Assembly (NCBI GenBank): GCA_902810755.1
Contig: CADDYT010000004.1
Coordinates: 1-64,000 of the forward strand
Length of the DNA: 64,000 bases
Reading direction: 5' to 3'
From: Chloroflexota bacterium
GTDB taxonomy: Bacteria > Chloroflexota > Ktedonobacteria > Ktedonobacterales > Ktedonobacteraceae
The translations under genes and the position numbers were made by a program. Every line of letters begins with the position of its first letter. Within the stretch, counting starts at the first letter, position 1. The notes beneath the pieces are model-generated. The model searched no databases. It saw only the letters and a program-made list of their open reading frames with translations, and was not told where the DNA came from. Below are positions 1-7,806 of the stretch, one piece after another.

Positions 1-2
1 GT

Positions 3-806
3 AGCACCCAAACCACCAACTACTTCCTCAGCGACGGCCTCGGCTCGCTGCTGGGCGTCTTCAGCAACACGGCTAACAGCGCCGCTCTGCTCGCCAGCCA
101 ACTCTACTCTCCCTACGGCGCCTCCCGCTACGGCAGTGGCACGGTCAGTCCCTACACCAACAAGGGCTTTACAGGCCAGTATAACGACCCCACCACCGGG
201 CTGGACTACTACGGGGCACGCTACTATGACCCGGTGGTCGGGCTATTTGTGTCGGCGGATAAGAAGTTGGGCAATGTGCAAGGGGCCGATCCTTATGAGT
301 ATGTAGGGAGCAACCCGGAGACTTATAACGATCCGACGGGGGAGATGTACGCTCCAAGGCCGACCGGAGGGGAAGGTGGCCCCAGCCAGCAGCAACTGAG
401 CAATGATGCGGTGGCCTATACCCAGCATACCGCCCCCGTTGGCGGCTACAATGAGAGTACCTTGCCCTGGCTGCTCTATCTCTTCCTCTATGAGCATCGC
501 AGCTATAGCGCCCTGGAAGGGCAAGCCGAAAATCAAGGCTACAGCCTGCTGGCCCTGCTGGCGGCGCAGGCCAGCGATTACCTGGCTTTTACTGCCGATG
601 CCGACTGGAATGCCAGCGAGGCCTTGCGCGCCCTGCATGCTCAGTTGCTTGACCTGGCAGCCATTCACGTTATTCAGACGCTGGGCAGCAGCGGCATGGA
701 AAACCACCCCGATCTGGTGAGGAGCGAAGAAGCCTTCCAGAGCATGCTGAGCAAGAGTGAAGAGACTTTAGCGGGAGGTTGTACTTCACCGCCAGCACGC
801 TGGTGA
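3..806 (+). CDS. RHS-repeat protein, C-terminal core fragment (5' end outside window)
   Basis: The frame is open from the window edge and encodes the conserved end of an RHS protein. It shows a LSDGLGS motif, then YGASRYG, then FTGQYNDPTTGLDYYGARYYDP and NPETYNDPTGEMYAP, the usual boundary before a variable tip. RHS shells enclose a C-terminal toxin and present it at the cell surface. About 130 residues of helical linker follow the core. The frame ends at a TGA soon after the Cys codon at 780-782 that should open the HINT domain. Comparison with the intact copy near 5345 suggests one base is missing there (TGT-AC-TTC against TGT-AGT-TTC), which puts the toxin part (from 779) in another frame. 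The family is certain; whether the gene still works is not. Confidence 0.85.
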   Translation, partial: STQTTNYFLSDGLGSLLGVFSNTANSAALLASQLYSPYGASRYGSGTVSPYTNKGFTGQYNDPTTGLDYYGARYYDPVVGLFVSADKKLGNVQGADPYEYVGSNPETYNDPTGEMYAPRPTGGEGGPSQQQLSNDAVAYTQHTAPVGGYNESTLPWLLYLFLYEHRSYSALEGQAENQGYSLLALLAAQASDYLAFTADADWNASEALRALHAQLLDLAAIHVIQTLGSSGMENHPDLVRSEEAFQSMLSKSEETLAGGCTSPPARW

Positions 807-1606
807 CCACTGCACAGGGTAAAGAGCCAATCGGCAAGCTGCATGTGGGCGAAAAGGTGCTGGCTTACAATCCTGAGACGAAACAGATGGAGGATCAGCC
901 CATCTTGCACGTTTTCCTCGACCATGATAACGACCTGGTGGATGTGACGCTGACCACCATTCACCGGACACAACAGGGCCGAGGAGTGAGCCGACAAAGC
1001 GAAGTGATTCATACCAACAAGAAGCACCCTTTCCTGACCAAAGAAAAAGGCTTTCTGCCGGTGGGACAAATCAAGCTGGGTATGCATGTGTTGCGCGCTG
1101 ACGGGACTTACGGGGTCGTAACGGGCTGGAAGGTGGTGGCTGGCTCTATGACGATGTATAATCTGGAAGTCGCGCAGGACCACACCTTTACAGTGGGGGC
1201 GGGCGAGTGGGTGGTGCATAATTGCGATCTGACCATTACGGGGAAAAAGTACTCGCAGGATGAGTTGGATGCTGCCAATTATGTAGCCTCCATTAAGAAT
1301 GATCCAGGCGATTCGGTCATCTTGAGAGATCCAGGTTCAAACAGGGACCCATATACTGGTGATTCCTCTGATCTCGTGGTTAATGGGGAAAATTATGATA
1401 TTATTACCCCTAGAACCAACAACATCAACAGAATCATCGATGCTGTCTCTAAAAAGAATGACCAAGCGGTGGGCATAGTTATCAATCTCAAGTATACCTC
1501 AGTGACAGAAGAGGATTTAAGTAACATTTTAAATCGTGTAAGAGGAGCTGTTACAAAAAATGGAGGTACCATGAATATTCAAGATGTCATCTTCTATAAT
1601 CCATGA
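779..1606 (+). CDS. Pretoxin HINT domain plus CdiA-type nuclease toxin tip (frameshifted from its RHS shell)
   Basis: This is the continuation of the preceding RHS gene in another frame. Residues 1 to about 149 are a HINT (Hedgehog/intein) domain with FTAST, HVGEKVLAYNP, HTNKKHPF and the closing VVHNC, where His-Asn-Cys (1217-1225) is the self-cleavage site. The roughly 127-residue tip after it has ILRDPGS, SDLVVNGENYDIITP, KKNDQAVGIVINL and a closing IQDVIFYNP. This pattern resembles the C-terminal tRNase domains of CdiA/RHS toxins, so a nuclease toxin is inferred. The TTG at 779 is only the first possible start; there is no convincing ribosome site. Translation probably depended on the RHS frame, so the toxin is likely silenced unless the shift is bypassed or is a sequencing error. 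Confidence 0.75.
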   Translation: MYFTASTLVTTAQGKEPIGKLHVGEKVLAYNPETKQMEDQPILHVFLDHDNDLVDVTLTTIHRTQQGRGVSRQSEVIHTNKKHPFLTKEKGFLPVGQIKLGMHVLRADGTYGVVTGWKVVAGSMTMYNLEVAQDHTFTVGAGEWVVHNCDLTITGKKYSQDELDAANYVASIKNDPGDSVILRDPGSNRDPYTGDSSDLVVNGENYDIITPRTNNINRIIDAVSKKNDQAVGIVINLKYTSVTEEDLSNILNRVRGAVTKNGGTMNIQDVIFYNP

Positions 1607-1768
1607 GACCAAAGGTTTTGAATGGCCTTCTGGTAGGGGAACAAAAGGGCACTATGCTTGGCGTGCTACTCACGTAGTTGAAGACATAGGCTTCTTTAAT
1701 GGGAGGTGAGGCTTTGATCCAAAAAAGATCTCTTGAGAAAGAGATTGAGAGGAAAGGAGAAAGGTGAC
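1607..1768 (+). other. Gap between toxin tip and candidate immunity gene
   Basis: This 162-base stretch has an open segment, roughly 1608-1708, that would encode KGFEWPSGRGTKGHYAWRA and a few more residues before a stop. It reads like a scrap of another toxin tip, but it has no start signal and is too short to assign. A strong ribosome site for the next gene lies at its end. Confidence 0.3.
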
Positions 1769-2164
1769 ATGTCTAAGAGGATATGTGTCTGCGGACATAT
1801 TATCGTCGATCAGAGAGAGGATTTGCCTTATAAGGCAGAGTACATCGCAGATGAAGATTACGAAGCCAGTTATGGGGACTTTATCACCTTCGTCACCGAA
1901 CTGGTGGAAGCGAGAGAACACGGGGAACAAGAACGATTTATCATCAAACGCTTTGGAGAGCAATATCCCAGAGATTTAGACCTCTCGGATGTGATTAGTG
2001 ATGCTCTCACGGCTGTACGCGTTGGTTTTGGTCATACCATGTATGAATGTGAACAATGCGGTCGATTATGGATCCAACCTAATCCCGAAAAGGATCGCTA
2101 TGTCTCCTATCTCCCTGAAACAGAGACGAGAGGGGTTCTCAGATCACGGAGAAGTGAAATATAA
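1769..2164 (+). CDS. Candidate immunity protein with CxC/CxxC zinc-ribbon motifs
   Basis: This 131-residue protein starts at ATG 1769, just after AAAGGAGAAAGG; an earlier in-frame start at 1733 lacks such a site. It has Cys pairs at both ends, ICVCGH near the N-terminus and ECEQCGRLW near residue 100. Together these could bind one zinc ion around an acidic helical middle (ADEDYEASYGDF...). The small size, acidic character, AT-richer base use and position directly after a toxin tip fit a cognate immunity protein. That role is inferred from context; no named immunity family was recognised. Confidence 0.6.
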   Translation: MSKRICVCGHIIVDQREDLPYKAEYIADEDYEASYGDFITFVTELVEAREHGEQERFIIKRFGEQYPRDLDLSDVISDALTAVRVGFGHTMYECEQCGRLWIQPNPEKDRYVSYLPETETRGVLRSRRSEI

Positions 2165-2208
2165 GATTATCACGATTAAGGGAAGTTAACACCGCCAGCC
2201 GCGCCAGC

Positions 2209-3309
2209 TTGCTGACCAGCCAACTCTATGCCCCCTACGGCGCCTCGCGCTACGGTACGGGAACCGTCAGTCCCTACACCACCAAAGGTTTCACCGGCCA
2301 ATATAACGACCCCACCTCCGGGCTGGACTACTACGGGGCGCGCTATTATGACCCGGTAGTCGGGCTATTTGTGTCGGCAGATAAGAAGCTGGGGGATATG
2401 CAGGGAGCCAACCCGTATGAGTATGTGGGAGAGAACCCGGAGACCAACAATGATCCGACAGGACAATACTTTGTGCCAGGTGGCGGCAATGGCTCGGGGT
2501 CGCCTCCCCCTCGCCCGACGCCATCACCAGCAAATCCTCCTGCGTCACCTCCTTGCACTATCAGTGATTGTTCCGTTACACTTAACAACCAGGTGTACAG
2601 TATAACGAATATCTCTGATCTTAGTAAGCGGAGAGATTTCTTGAGCAATTTTTATAACGTCCTTGCTAATGGCTTTGGGGTGGCAGAACTCGCTTTCTTC
2701 GACTACTTAAGAAATAGTGGGCGATTTGATAACCTGGGAGGATATTGGAATGTGGTAGACTTCGATTTAGCAAGGGATGAGTTGATCGCTGCCTATGATT
2801 ACATCCACCATATTGGGTACCAACAAGGGCAGGGACTTTCCAGCGTCATCACCAACTGGCTGACCTTTCTGAAAACGCCAACGAATAACACGTGGTGGGC
2901 AGCCCATAATGGCAGTATTGATGCTGGTGATCGACAGGAACGCGGCCCTGGTGGACTTTCCAGAAAGGAAAGCATCACAGAACAGCTCTTCATCAACGAA
3001 ACGATTAATGTGCTGAGCAACCTGCAGTCACTTTCACAGGAAGACCCCAATTTGAGTGATATGTTCAGTCCTAAAAGCTCAAGCACAGCAACTCTCACCG
3101 CCATGTTCTATCCTCAACAGGATAATGCTGTCACCACGTTTGGGTCCTTCATCAAACAAAGTCTCTTTGCCGGATTTGTGGGAGGTACTGGAGGCGGCCT
3201 GGTGGGGGCTGATGTCGGCGGTCTGAGTGGAGCTGTTGGAGGATTTTTTGCTGGCTTTACGGCAGGGGTAGTACTCTTCCAGACCTTCTTGAATCCACCT
3301 ACCTCTTGA
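2209..3309 (+). CDS. Orphan RHS tip cassette with glycine-rich hydrophobic C-terminus
   Basis: Homology to the other RHS copies begins abruptly at about 2188 (NTASRASLLTSQLYAPYG), with no shell upstream, so this is a displaced 3' cassette. TTG 2209 is the first in-frame start but lacks a clear ribosome site. The core (GLDYYGARYYDP, DKKLGDMQGANPYEYVG, NNDPTG) spans about 75 residues. A Pro-rich linker follows (GSPPPRPTPSPANPPASPP), and then a new domain of about 260 residues with no HINT. The last 60 residues contain repeated glycines in a hydrophobic stretch (GGTGGGLVGADVGG...), a glycine-zipper pattern seen in membrane-inserting proteins. A membrane-active toxin is one possibility, and the cassette may be unexpressed until recombined onto a full RHS gene. 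Confidence 0.7.
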   Translation: MLTSQLYAPYGASRYGTGTVSPYTTKGFTGQYNDPTSGLDYYGARYYDPVVGLFVSADKKLGDMQGANPYEYVGENPETNNDPTGQYFVPGGGNGSGSPPPRPTPSPANPPASPPCTISDCSVTLNNQVYSITNISDLSKRRDFLSNFYNVLANGFGVAELAFFDYLRNSGRFDNLGGYWNVVDFDLARDELIAAYDYIHHIGYQQGQGLSSVITNWLTFLKTPTNNTWWAAHNGSIDAGDRQERGPGGLSRKESITEQLFINETINVLSNLQSLSQEDPNLSDMFSPKSSSTATLTAMFYPQQDNAVTTFGSFIKQSLFAGFVGGTGGGLVGADVGGLSGAVGGFFAGFTAGVVLFQTFLNPPTS

Positions 3310-3435
3310 AGCAGCGATGGGCTGATACACCTTTCAGTCATATCATGAGGAAAAGCGGGAGGGCTTTCATGGCAAAGGCGCTCTCGCTTTCAGAACAGCA
3401 GATAGCTATAATCTGACTATGGAGGAAAGAAAGGG

Positions 3436-4407
3436 ATGTATAGAGATTTCAAGGCCCTTTGTGGAAAAAGTCTTCTCTGGATAGGGGTGATGGTCTTCGT
3501 TCTGGAAGGCTGTATGTCCTCTCCATCTGATCTCACCGTATTTTACCAACCGCAGTCATCAATTGAACGATATGGGGGGCATGGCTGGTCTCCCAATGGA
3601 GAATGGTTGGCATCGGAAAGTAGCGATACAACGCAGCTTTCCCTCTTTCATGCCAATGGGCAACTGGCCAACGAACTACGATTGGGTTGTGATCTAGGAA
3701 GTGGTTATGAAGATTTTTCCTGGTTAGCAGATGGCCGACTCAGTTGTCTCACGAACAGTGATCCTCCAACGGTCAGTCTGCTCACTCTGACTGCTCAAGG
3801 CAAAATCAGCAAAGAAAGCTCCATCATTGTCTCACGCCCTTCCGATAGTATAATGTATGGGATGCAATGGAATCCTCATCATTTCTGGCTGGCAACTATT
3901 GCCGATCAAATTCCGGGAGCAATCTCGCCCACCCTCTACATCACCGACCTGCAAGGTCATCAGCTTATCTCTCCAATGAACCTGACCACTCAAGACGGAG
4001 AAGAACTCACCTGGTCGCCAGATGGCACAATCCTGGCGATTGTTGACCACAACGGGAACATTCTGCTCTGGAAAGTGCAACAGAGCAACACGGGACGGTT
4101 GATGCTAAAGCAATTGCGCCTGTTGAAAGCCGAGACTACCACTGGTGAAAATATAGCCTGGTCGCCTTCGGGGCACTGGCTGGTTTGCCGACATGGAACC
4201 TATCAGGGAGAAGATTATCTGTTCCTGCTGGCAACTGATGGCTCAGGTAAGCAAGTCAAACTCACTTCGTCGGATACCGATGGACAGTTATACGATCCGG
4301 CCTGGTCGCCAGATGGCAAGCAGTTGATCGTGGGTCGTGTTTCTGATGGGGCCTTGATGTCACTCAATATTGCACAGCTTCTCAAGGACAAAGGTGTGAA
4401 GCCTTAA
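3436..4407 (+). CDS. Lipoprotein with TolB/WD40-like beta-propeller repeats
   Basis: This 323-residue protein has a lipoprotein signal: basic start MYRDFK, hydrophobic core, lipobox LEGC with Cys at about residue 26. Five or more repeats of the WSPDG type (WSPNGEWLA, WSPDGTILAI, WSPSGHWLV, WSPDGKQLIV) show a TolB- or WD40-like propeller, used for binding partners outside the membrane. GGAGGAAAG precedes the ATG. It sits immediately after the orphan RHS tip, where immunity genes normally lie, so a surface immunity role is possible. Propeller lipoproteins are common in this kind of genome, however, and may be unrelated. The next RHS fragment begins only about 10 bases after its stop. Confidence 0.7.
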   Translation: MYRDFKALCGKSLLWIGVMVFVLEGCMSSPSDLTVFYQPQSSIERYGGHGWSPNGEWLASESSDTTQLSLFHANGQLANELRLGCDLGSGYEDFSWLADGRLSCLTNSDPPTVSLLTLTAQGKISKESSIIVSRPSDSIMYGMQWNPHHFWLATIADQIPGAISPTLYITDLQGHQLISPMNLTTQDGEELTWSPDGTILAIVDHNGNILLWKVQQSNTGRLMLKQLRLLKAETTTGENIAWSPSGHWLVCRHGTYQGEDYLFLLATDGSGKQVKLTSSDTDGQLYDPAWSPDGKQLIVGRVSDGALMSLNIAQLLKDKGVKP

Positions 4408-4417
4408 CAATCCCTTG

Positions 4418-4542
4418 TTGGCTTCCTCCTGGGCGTCTTCAGCACCAGCGCCAACAGCGCCAGCCAACTCGCCAGCCAGCTCTACTCTCCCTATGGCGCC
4501 TCCCGTTACGGCACCGGCACGGTCAGCCCCCATAGGCGTTAA
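4418..4542 (+). pseudogene. RHS core fragment upstream of MITE insertion
   Basis: The sequence encodes FLLGVFSTSANSASQLASQ then YSPYGASRYGTGTVSP, the same core found in the other copies. It is cut off by the inserted palindromic element at 4530, which supplies a TAA stop at 4540-4542. The core resumes past 4689 one base out of register. No start codon context is visible, so this is the 5' remnant of the cassette at 4745. Confidence 0.75.
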
Positions 4543-4688
4543 CGTAAGCCCGTGCCAACGCCGGGCAGGCCAGCCGCCAGGGGTGGCCCTACTATAGACG
4601 CAGCTCCACAGGCGGCACGAACGCCGCATCTAGAGTAGGGCCACCCCTGGCGGCTGGCCTGCGGCGGCCTGAAGTTAACGCTTATGGT
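4530..4688. mobile_element. MITE-like palindromic element inserted in RHS core
   Basis: The ends are inverted repeats, CCATAGGCGTTAAC at 4530-4543 and GTTAACGCTTATGG at 4674-4687. The inside is a second, longer inverted pair around GGGTGGCCCTACTATA. The target GTCAGCCC is repeated directly on both sides (4522-4529 and 4689-4696), as expected of transposition. No gene is carried. A shorter relative with the same ends and its own 8-base duplication lies at 26417-26504. Confidence 0.75.
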
Positions 4689-4744
4689 GTCAGCCCTACA
4701 CCACCAGGGGCTTCACGGGGCAGTACAACGACCCCATATCGGGA

Positions 4745-6127
4745 TTGGACTACTACGGGGCGCGTTATTATGATCCGGTGGTCGGGCTGTTTGTCTCGGC
4801 GGATAAGAAGCTGGGCGATATGCAGGGAGCCAACCCCTATGAGTATGTGGGGCAGAACCCGGAGACCAACAATGACCCGACAGGGGAGATGTATGCGCCT
4901 CCGCCAGTGAGTGGGGGTAATCTTCCTCCTTCCAACAATCCAGCTGCCAGCACCCCCTGGTGGCAACAAGTCTGGAACGTCACGACGAAGGCAATCAACA
5001 CCGCCGCCCAGTTCGGCAATACCATCACCGACTTGCAACTTCAGCTCGCCGATTTTGTCTTCGGCTTCTCCTCGATGGGCAACGATCTGGGAACCCTCTT
5101 CAATGGCAACAGCAGCATCGGCGACAAAATCTGGGCCGGTCTGGATCTGGGGATCAACGCCGGAACCGATATCGCCTTACTCTTCGGCGTCGGCGAATTG
5201 ATTCGCGGCGGCGAACTGGCGATCAAAGGCGGGGAGCTGGCCCTCAAAGCCGGAGAGGATATCCTGGAACACGGTGGAGAGGAAGCCCTCTCCCATGTTG
5301 GCGAAACGTTGCTGGATGATGGGAAGAGTTTGCTAGAGGGAAGCTGTAGTTTCACGGCCAGCACTGCCGTGCTGACGGCAGTGGGCAAGCAAGCCATCAG
5401 CACGCTGCATGTAGGCGAAAAGGTGTTAGCTTACAACCCCAGGACGCACAAGATGGAACTGCAGCCCATTCTGCACGTCTGGATCGACCGCGATAATGAC
5501 CTGGTTGACCTGACCTTGACGACTGTCCAGAGAGTGCAACATGGTCGAGGAGTCAGCCGACAAAGCGAAGTCATCCACACCAACAAGAAGCATCCTTTCT
5601 TCACGCAGGAAAAGGGCTTCTTACCGGTAGGACAAATCAAGCTGGGCATGCATGTGTTGCGCGCTGATGGGCAATGGGGAGTTGTGACCGACTGGAAGGT
5701 TGTGGCTGGCTCCATGACAATGTATAATCTGGAAGTAGCGCAGGACCACACCTTTACGGTGGGGGCTGGTGAGTGGGTGGTGCATAATTGTGACCCCCAA
5801 CCTACTCGTAGTCAGATGTTTAACCAAGCGAAGAGGGATGCTGGAATTCCAACATCTTCCAGCCCAATAAGGCAAGGTTGGGTCAATCGGTGGGGAGAAA
5901 GTGAGATGCAAAGAATATATGAGTTTCTAGATTCGAACGGTGATACAAAGTACATCATAGAGCATCTATTTGACCCGAACGAGCGAGGACCCCATTTTCA
6001 TGTTGGCGCATTAAAGTACCTGGGACAAGATTTATTCCAAGACGGAGAAAAATACCTCAACCTTGGGAAAAATGATCCAAATATTCTAGAGCATTACCCT
6101 GAGGATCCTAGAGGTTTTCTCCCTTAA
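4745..6127 (+). CDS. RHS tip with pretoxin HINT domain and HNH/EndoVII-like toxin
   Basis: This 460-residue cassette starts inside the RHS core (LDYYGARYYDPVVGLFVSAD). TTG 4745 is the first in-frame start, because the upstream part is broken by the MITE. After the core come a linker with two hydrophobic helices (ADFVFGFSSMG, GINAGTDIALLFGVGELI) and then a complete HINT domain from Cys 5345-5347 to VVHNC ending at 5791. The tip of about 112 residues has AKRDAGIP, a KYIIEHLFD stretch and GPHFHVG. It resembles RHS toxins of the HNH/endonuclease VII group, which share an AKRDAGIP-type start and a late His-Phe motif, so a DNase is inferred. A candidate immunity gene follows at 6286. Confidence 0.8.
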   Translation: MDYYGARYYDPVVGLFVSADKKLGDMQGANPYEYVGQNPETNNDPTGEMYAPPPVSGGNLPPSNNPAASTPWWQQVWNVTTKAINTAAQFGNTITDLQLQLADFVFGFSSMGNDLGTLFNGNSSIGDKIWAGLDLGINAGTDIALLFGVGELIRGGELAIKGGELALKAGEDILEHGGEEALSHVGETLLDDGKSLLEGSCSFTASTAVLTAVGKQAISTLHVGEKVLAYNPRTHKMELQPILHVWIDRDNDLVDLTLTTVQRVQHGRGVSRQSEVIHTNKKHPFFTQEKGFLPVGQIKLGMHVLRADGQWGVVTDWKVVAGSMTMYNLEVAQDHTFTVGAGEWVVHNCDPQPTRSQMFNQAKRDAGIPTSSSPIRQGWVNRWGESEMQRIYEFLDSNGDTKYIIEHLFDPNERGPHFHVGALKYLGQDLFQDGEKYLNLGKNDPNILEHYPEDPRGFLP

Positions 6128-6285
6128 TCCTCAATCCTTATAAGATAAACAGAGTGGTACTCTGTCGACCTTCATGGCACGGATTGGGTCGCCTCGGGAG
6201 TTGCTCTTGAAGCTATTTCATCTCCCCTCCAACCCGTTAAATGACATTCGACAGAGCAGCGGGGATGTAATTATAGAGGAGTTAA

Positions 6286-6789
6286 ATGATGCAGCACGAG
6301 CCCTTCAAGAACAGGAAGGAGCGATTAGCAGAGCTTCTTGTAAAAAACAAGATAAGACTGGCACGAAATGCAGCGAAAGAATGGTACCAGAATAAATTGG
6401 GCTATCATCTGACGGCTGAGCAGTTCCTTGACTTTGATGCTTCCCAGCGTCTTCTTGCGGAAGTATATCGTAAAGTTCGTACTCTGCAGAAAAAAAAGAG
6501 CCTCGTGGCCACCGATTTCCAGAATGTCCTTTCAATATTGAACGACTTGAAACAAAAGAGGAAAAATCTGGATGAAGTAAGCGTTATTTTCTATTATTTA
6601 GATACTACAAAAGTCGGAGGTATCAAGATTAAGTTTAAAGAATTTTGGAATCTTCTTGAGAAGATTGGCAGCCATCCAAGAACTGATATCATTGTGATTG
6701 ACGAAAATCTGGCTTTCGGCATTTGTATTGAGATCGAAGAATACAATTACTTACTGACCGTATGGGGCCTCGATGAGGAAAACGACTAA
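6286..6789 (+). CDS. Candidate immunity protein for the HNH-like RHS toxin
   Basis: This 167-residue protein starts at ATG 6286, six bases after GAGGAG. The N-terminal half is basic and helical (RKERLAELLVKNK..., RTLQKKKS). The C-terminal half is a mixed domain ending LAFGICIEIEEYNYLLTVWG, a pattern seen in small proteins encoded after RHS nuclease tips. It is AT-richer than the RHS core and is the first gene after the toxin. The immunity role is inferred from this position and from the acidic, Tyr/Trp-rich end. No catalytic motif was found. Confidence 0.6.
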   Translation: MMQHEPFKNRKERLAELLVKNKIRLARNAAKEWYQNKLGYHLTAEQFLDFDASQRLLAEVYRKVRTLQKKKSLVATDFQNVLSILNDLKQKRKNLDEVSVIFYYLDTTKVGGIKIKFKEFWNLLEKIGSHPRTDIIVIDENLAFGICIEIEEYNYLLTVWGLDEEND

Positions 6790-7137
6790 TAAACTCAAGC
6801 TTCAGGATGATCATACATTCTTTGGCTTCTGAAAGTAGATAAGAGGTTTATGGGAGAACAGGAACTAGAGAGTTGGCTTGAGGAAGCCACTCAAACCTCT
6901 TTCTCCAGAAGGAGACAGTTAGATCAAGCAAAGAGGATGAAGGTGGATCCCGTTTGCTGGACGTAAAGGAAAGTCAGCTCCGGTTCAATAAGGTCAGGGC
7001 AAGTGTGCCGCGATACTCAGCGATGTCAAGAATATTACAAGATACAAGTAACCGAGCTTGATATCACTGAGTTTTTGCAATTATCTCTCGCTTTTTAATG
7101 CTTGTTGAAAGTTAGCAATAGTTGTTTTTATCTCTTC
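6790..7137. other. Intergenic stretch with one doubtful small frame
   Basis: The only candidate here is a 38-codon frame at 6850-6966 (MGEQELESWLEEATQTSFSR...), preceded by AAGAGG. It matches nothing I recognise and is basic at its end. The rest shows no gene, strong hairpin or RNA gene. Confidence 0.35.
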
Positions 7138-7458
7138 TATGGTAGCACGCAAACCACCACTTTCTTCCTCAGTGACGGCCTCGGCTCGGTGCTGGGCGTC
7201 TTCAGCAGCACAGCCAACAGTGCCTCCTTACTTGCCAGCCAGCTCTATGCCCCCTACGGCTCCTCCCATTACGGCAGTGGTAGCGTCAGTCCCTACACCA
7301 ACAAGGGCTTTACGGGGCAGTACAACGATCCCACATCAGGGTTGGACTACTACGGGGCGCGCTACTATGACCCGGTGGTCGGGCTGTTTGTGTCGAAAGT
7401 GTGGGATGCCTGCGTTGTCTCAAATATTACATCCACAGAATCACCCCTCTTTCCATAA
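7138..7458 (+). pseudogene. Truncated RHS core fragment without toxin tip
   Basis: RHS homology starts at GSTQTTTFFLSDGLGSVLGV and runs through YYGARYYDPVVGLFVS. It then stops abruptly near 7395, and 20 unrelated residues (KVWDACVVSN...) lead to a stop. Neither shell nor tip is present. The break falls inside the core block that all four copies share, as expected of a recombination remnant. Confidence 0.75.
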
Positions 7459-7806
7459 AGTACTAACAAATGTCATGCAAAACACAACAATGTTCGACAA
7501 AGATGATTCACATTGTGCGTACAACGTGAATCATCTTTGCCTTGATGATGTTATAGTCTGTATATATAGTAATTTTGGAAACGTTCCATGCTTATTCAAA
7601 TTGTCTCACGGTATGCCATATACCTGTGGAATTGCTTCTATCCTTGCAATACATGTCTTTTTCTTCTATGCTTATTACTACAGCGATAACTTGTAAGGGC
7701 TGAATGACCGTGTATGAATGTTTTACCTTTATCGGGTAAGATCAGCTATGCGTAACTGCCTTACAAGTGTTGTTTGCTCGATTTCTGAGAGAAGAAAGGT
7801 GTTTGT
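7459..7806. other. Intergenic region after the RHS array
   Basis: AT-rich, with no gene I can support. It contains the hairpin at 7498-7539 and the leader of the LuxR-type regulator. Confidence 0.5.
7498..7539. repeat. 14-bp perfect inverted repeat (hairpin)
   Basis: CAAAGATGATTCAC (7498-7511) and GTGAATCATCTTTG (7526-7539) are perfect complements. The loop itself holds a short TTGT/ACAA stem. There is no T-run after it, so it could be an operator or an RNA structure as easily as a terminator. Confidence 0.55.

Noticed and set aside
776..790. Programmed frameshift in the RHS-HINT gene
   Set aside because: No slippery heptamer or downstream structure was seen, and the sister copy is in frame, so a simple base loss is more likely.
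6174..6395. 73-codon frame between toxin tip 3 and its immunity gene
   Set aside because: It overlaps the better-supported immunity gene in another frame and lacks a ribosome site.
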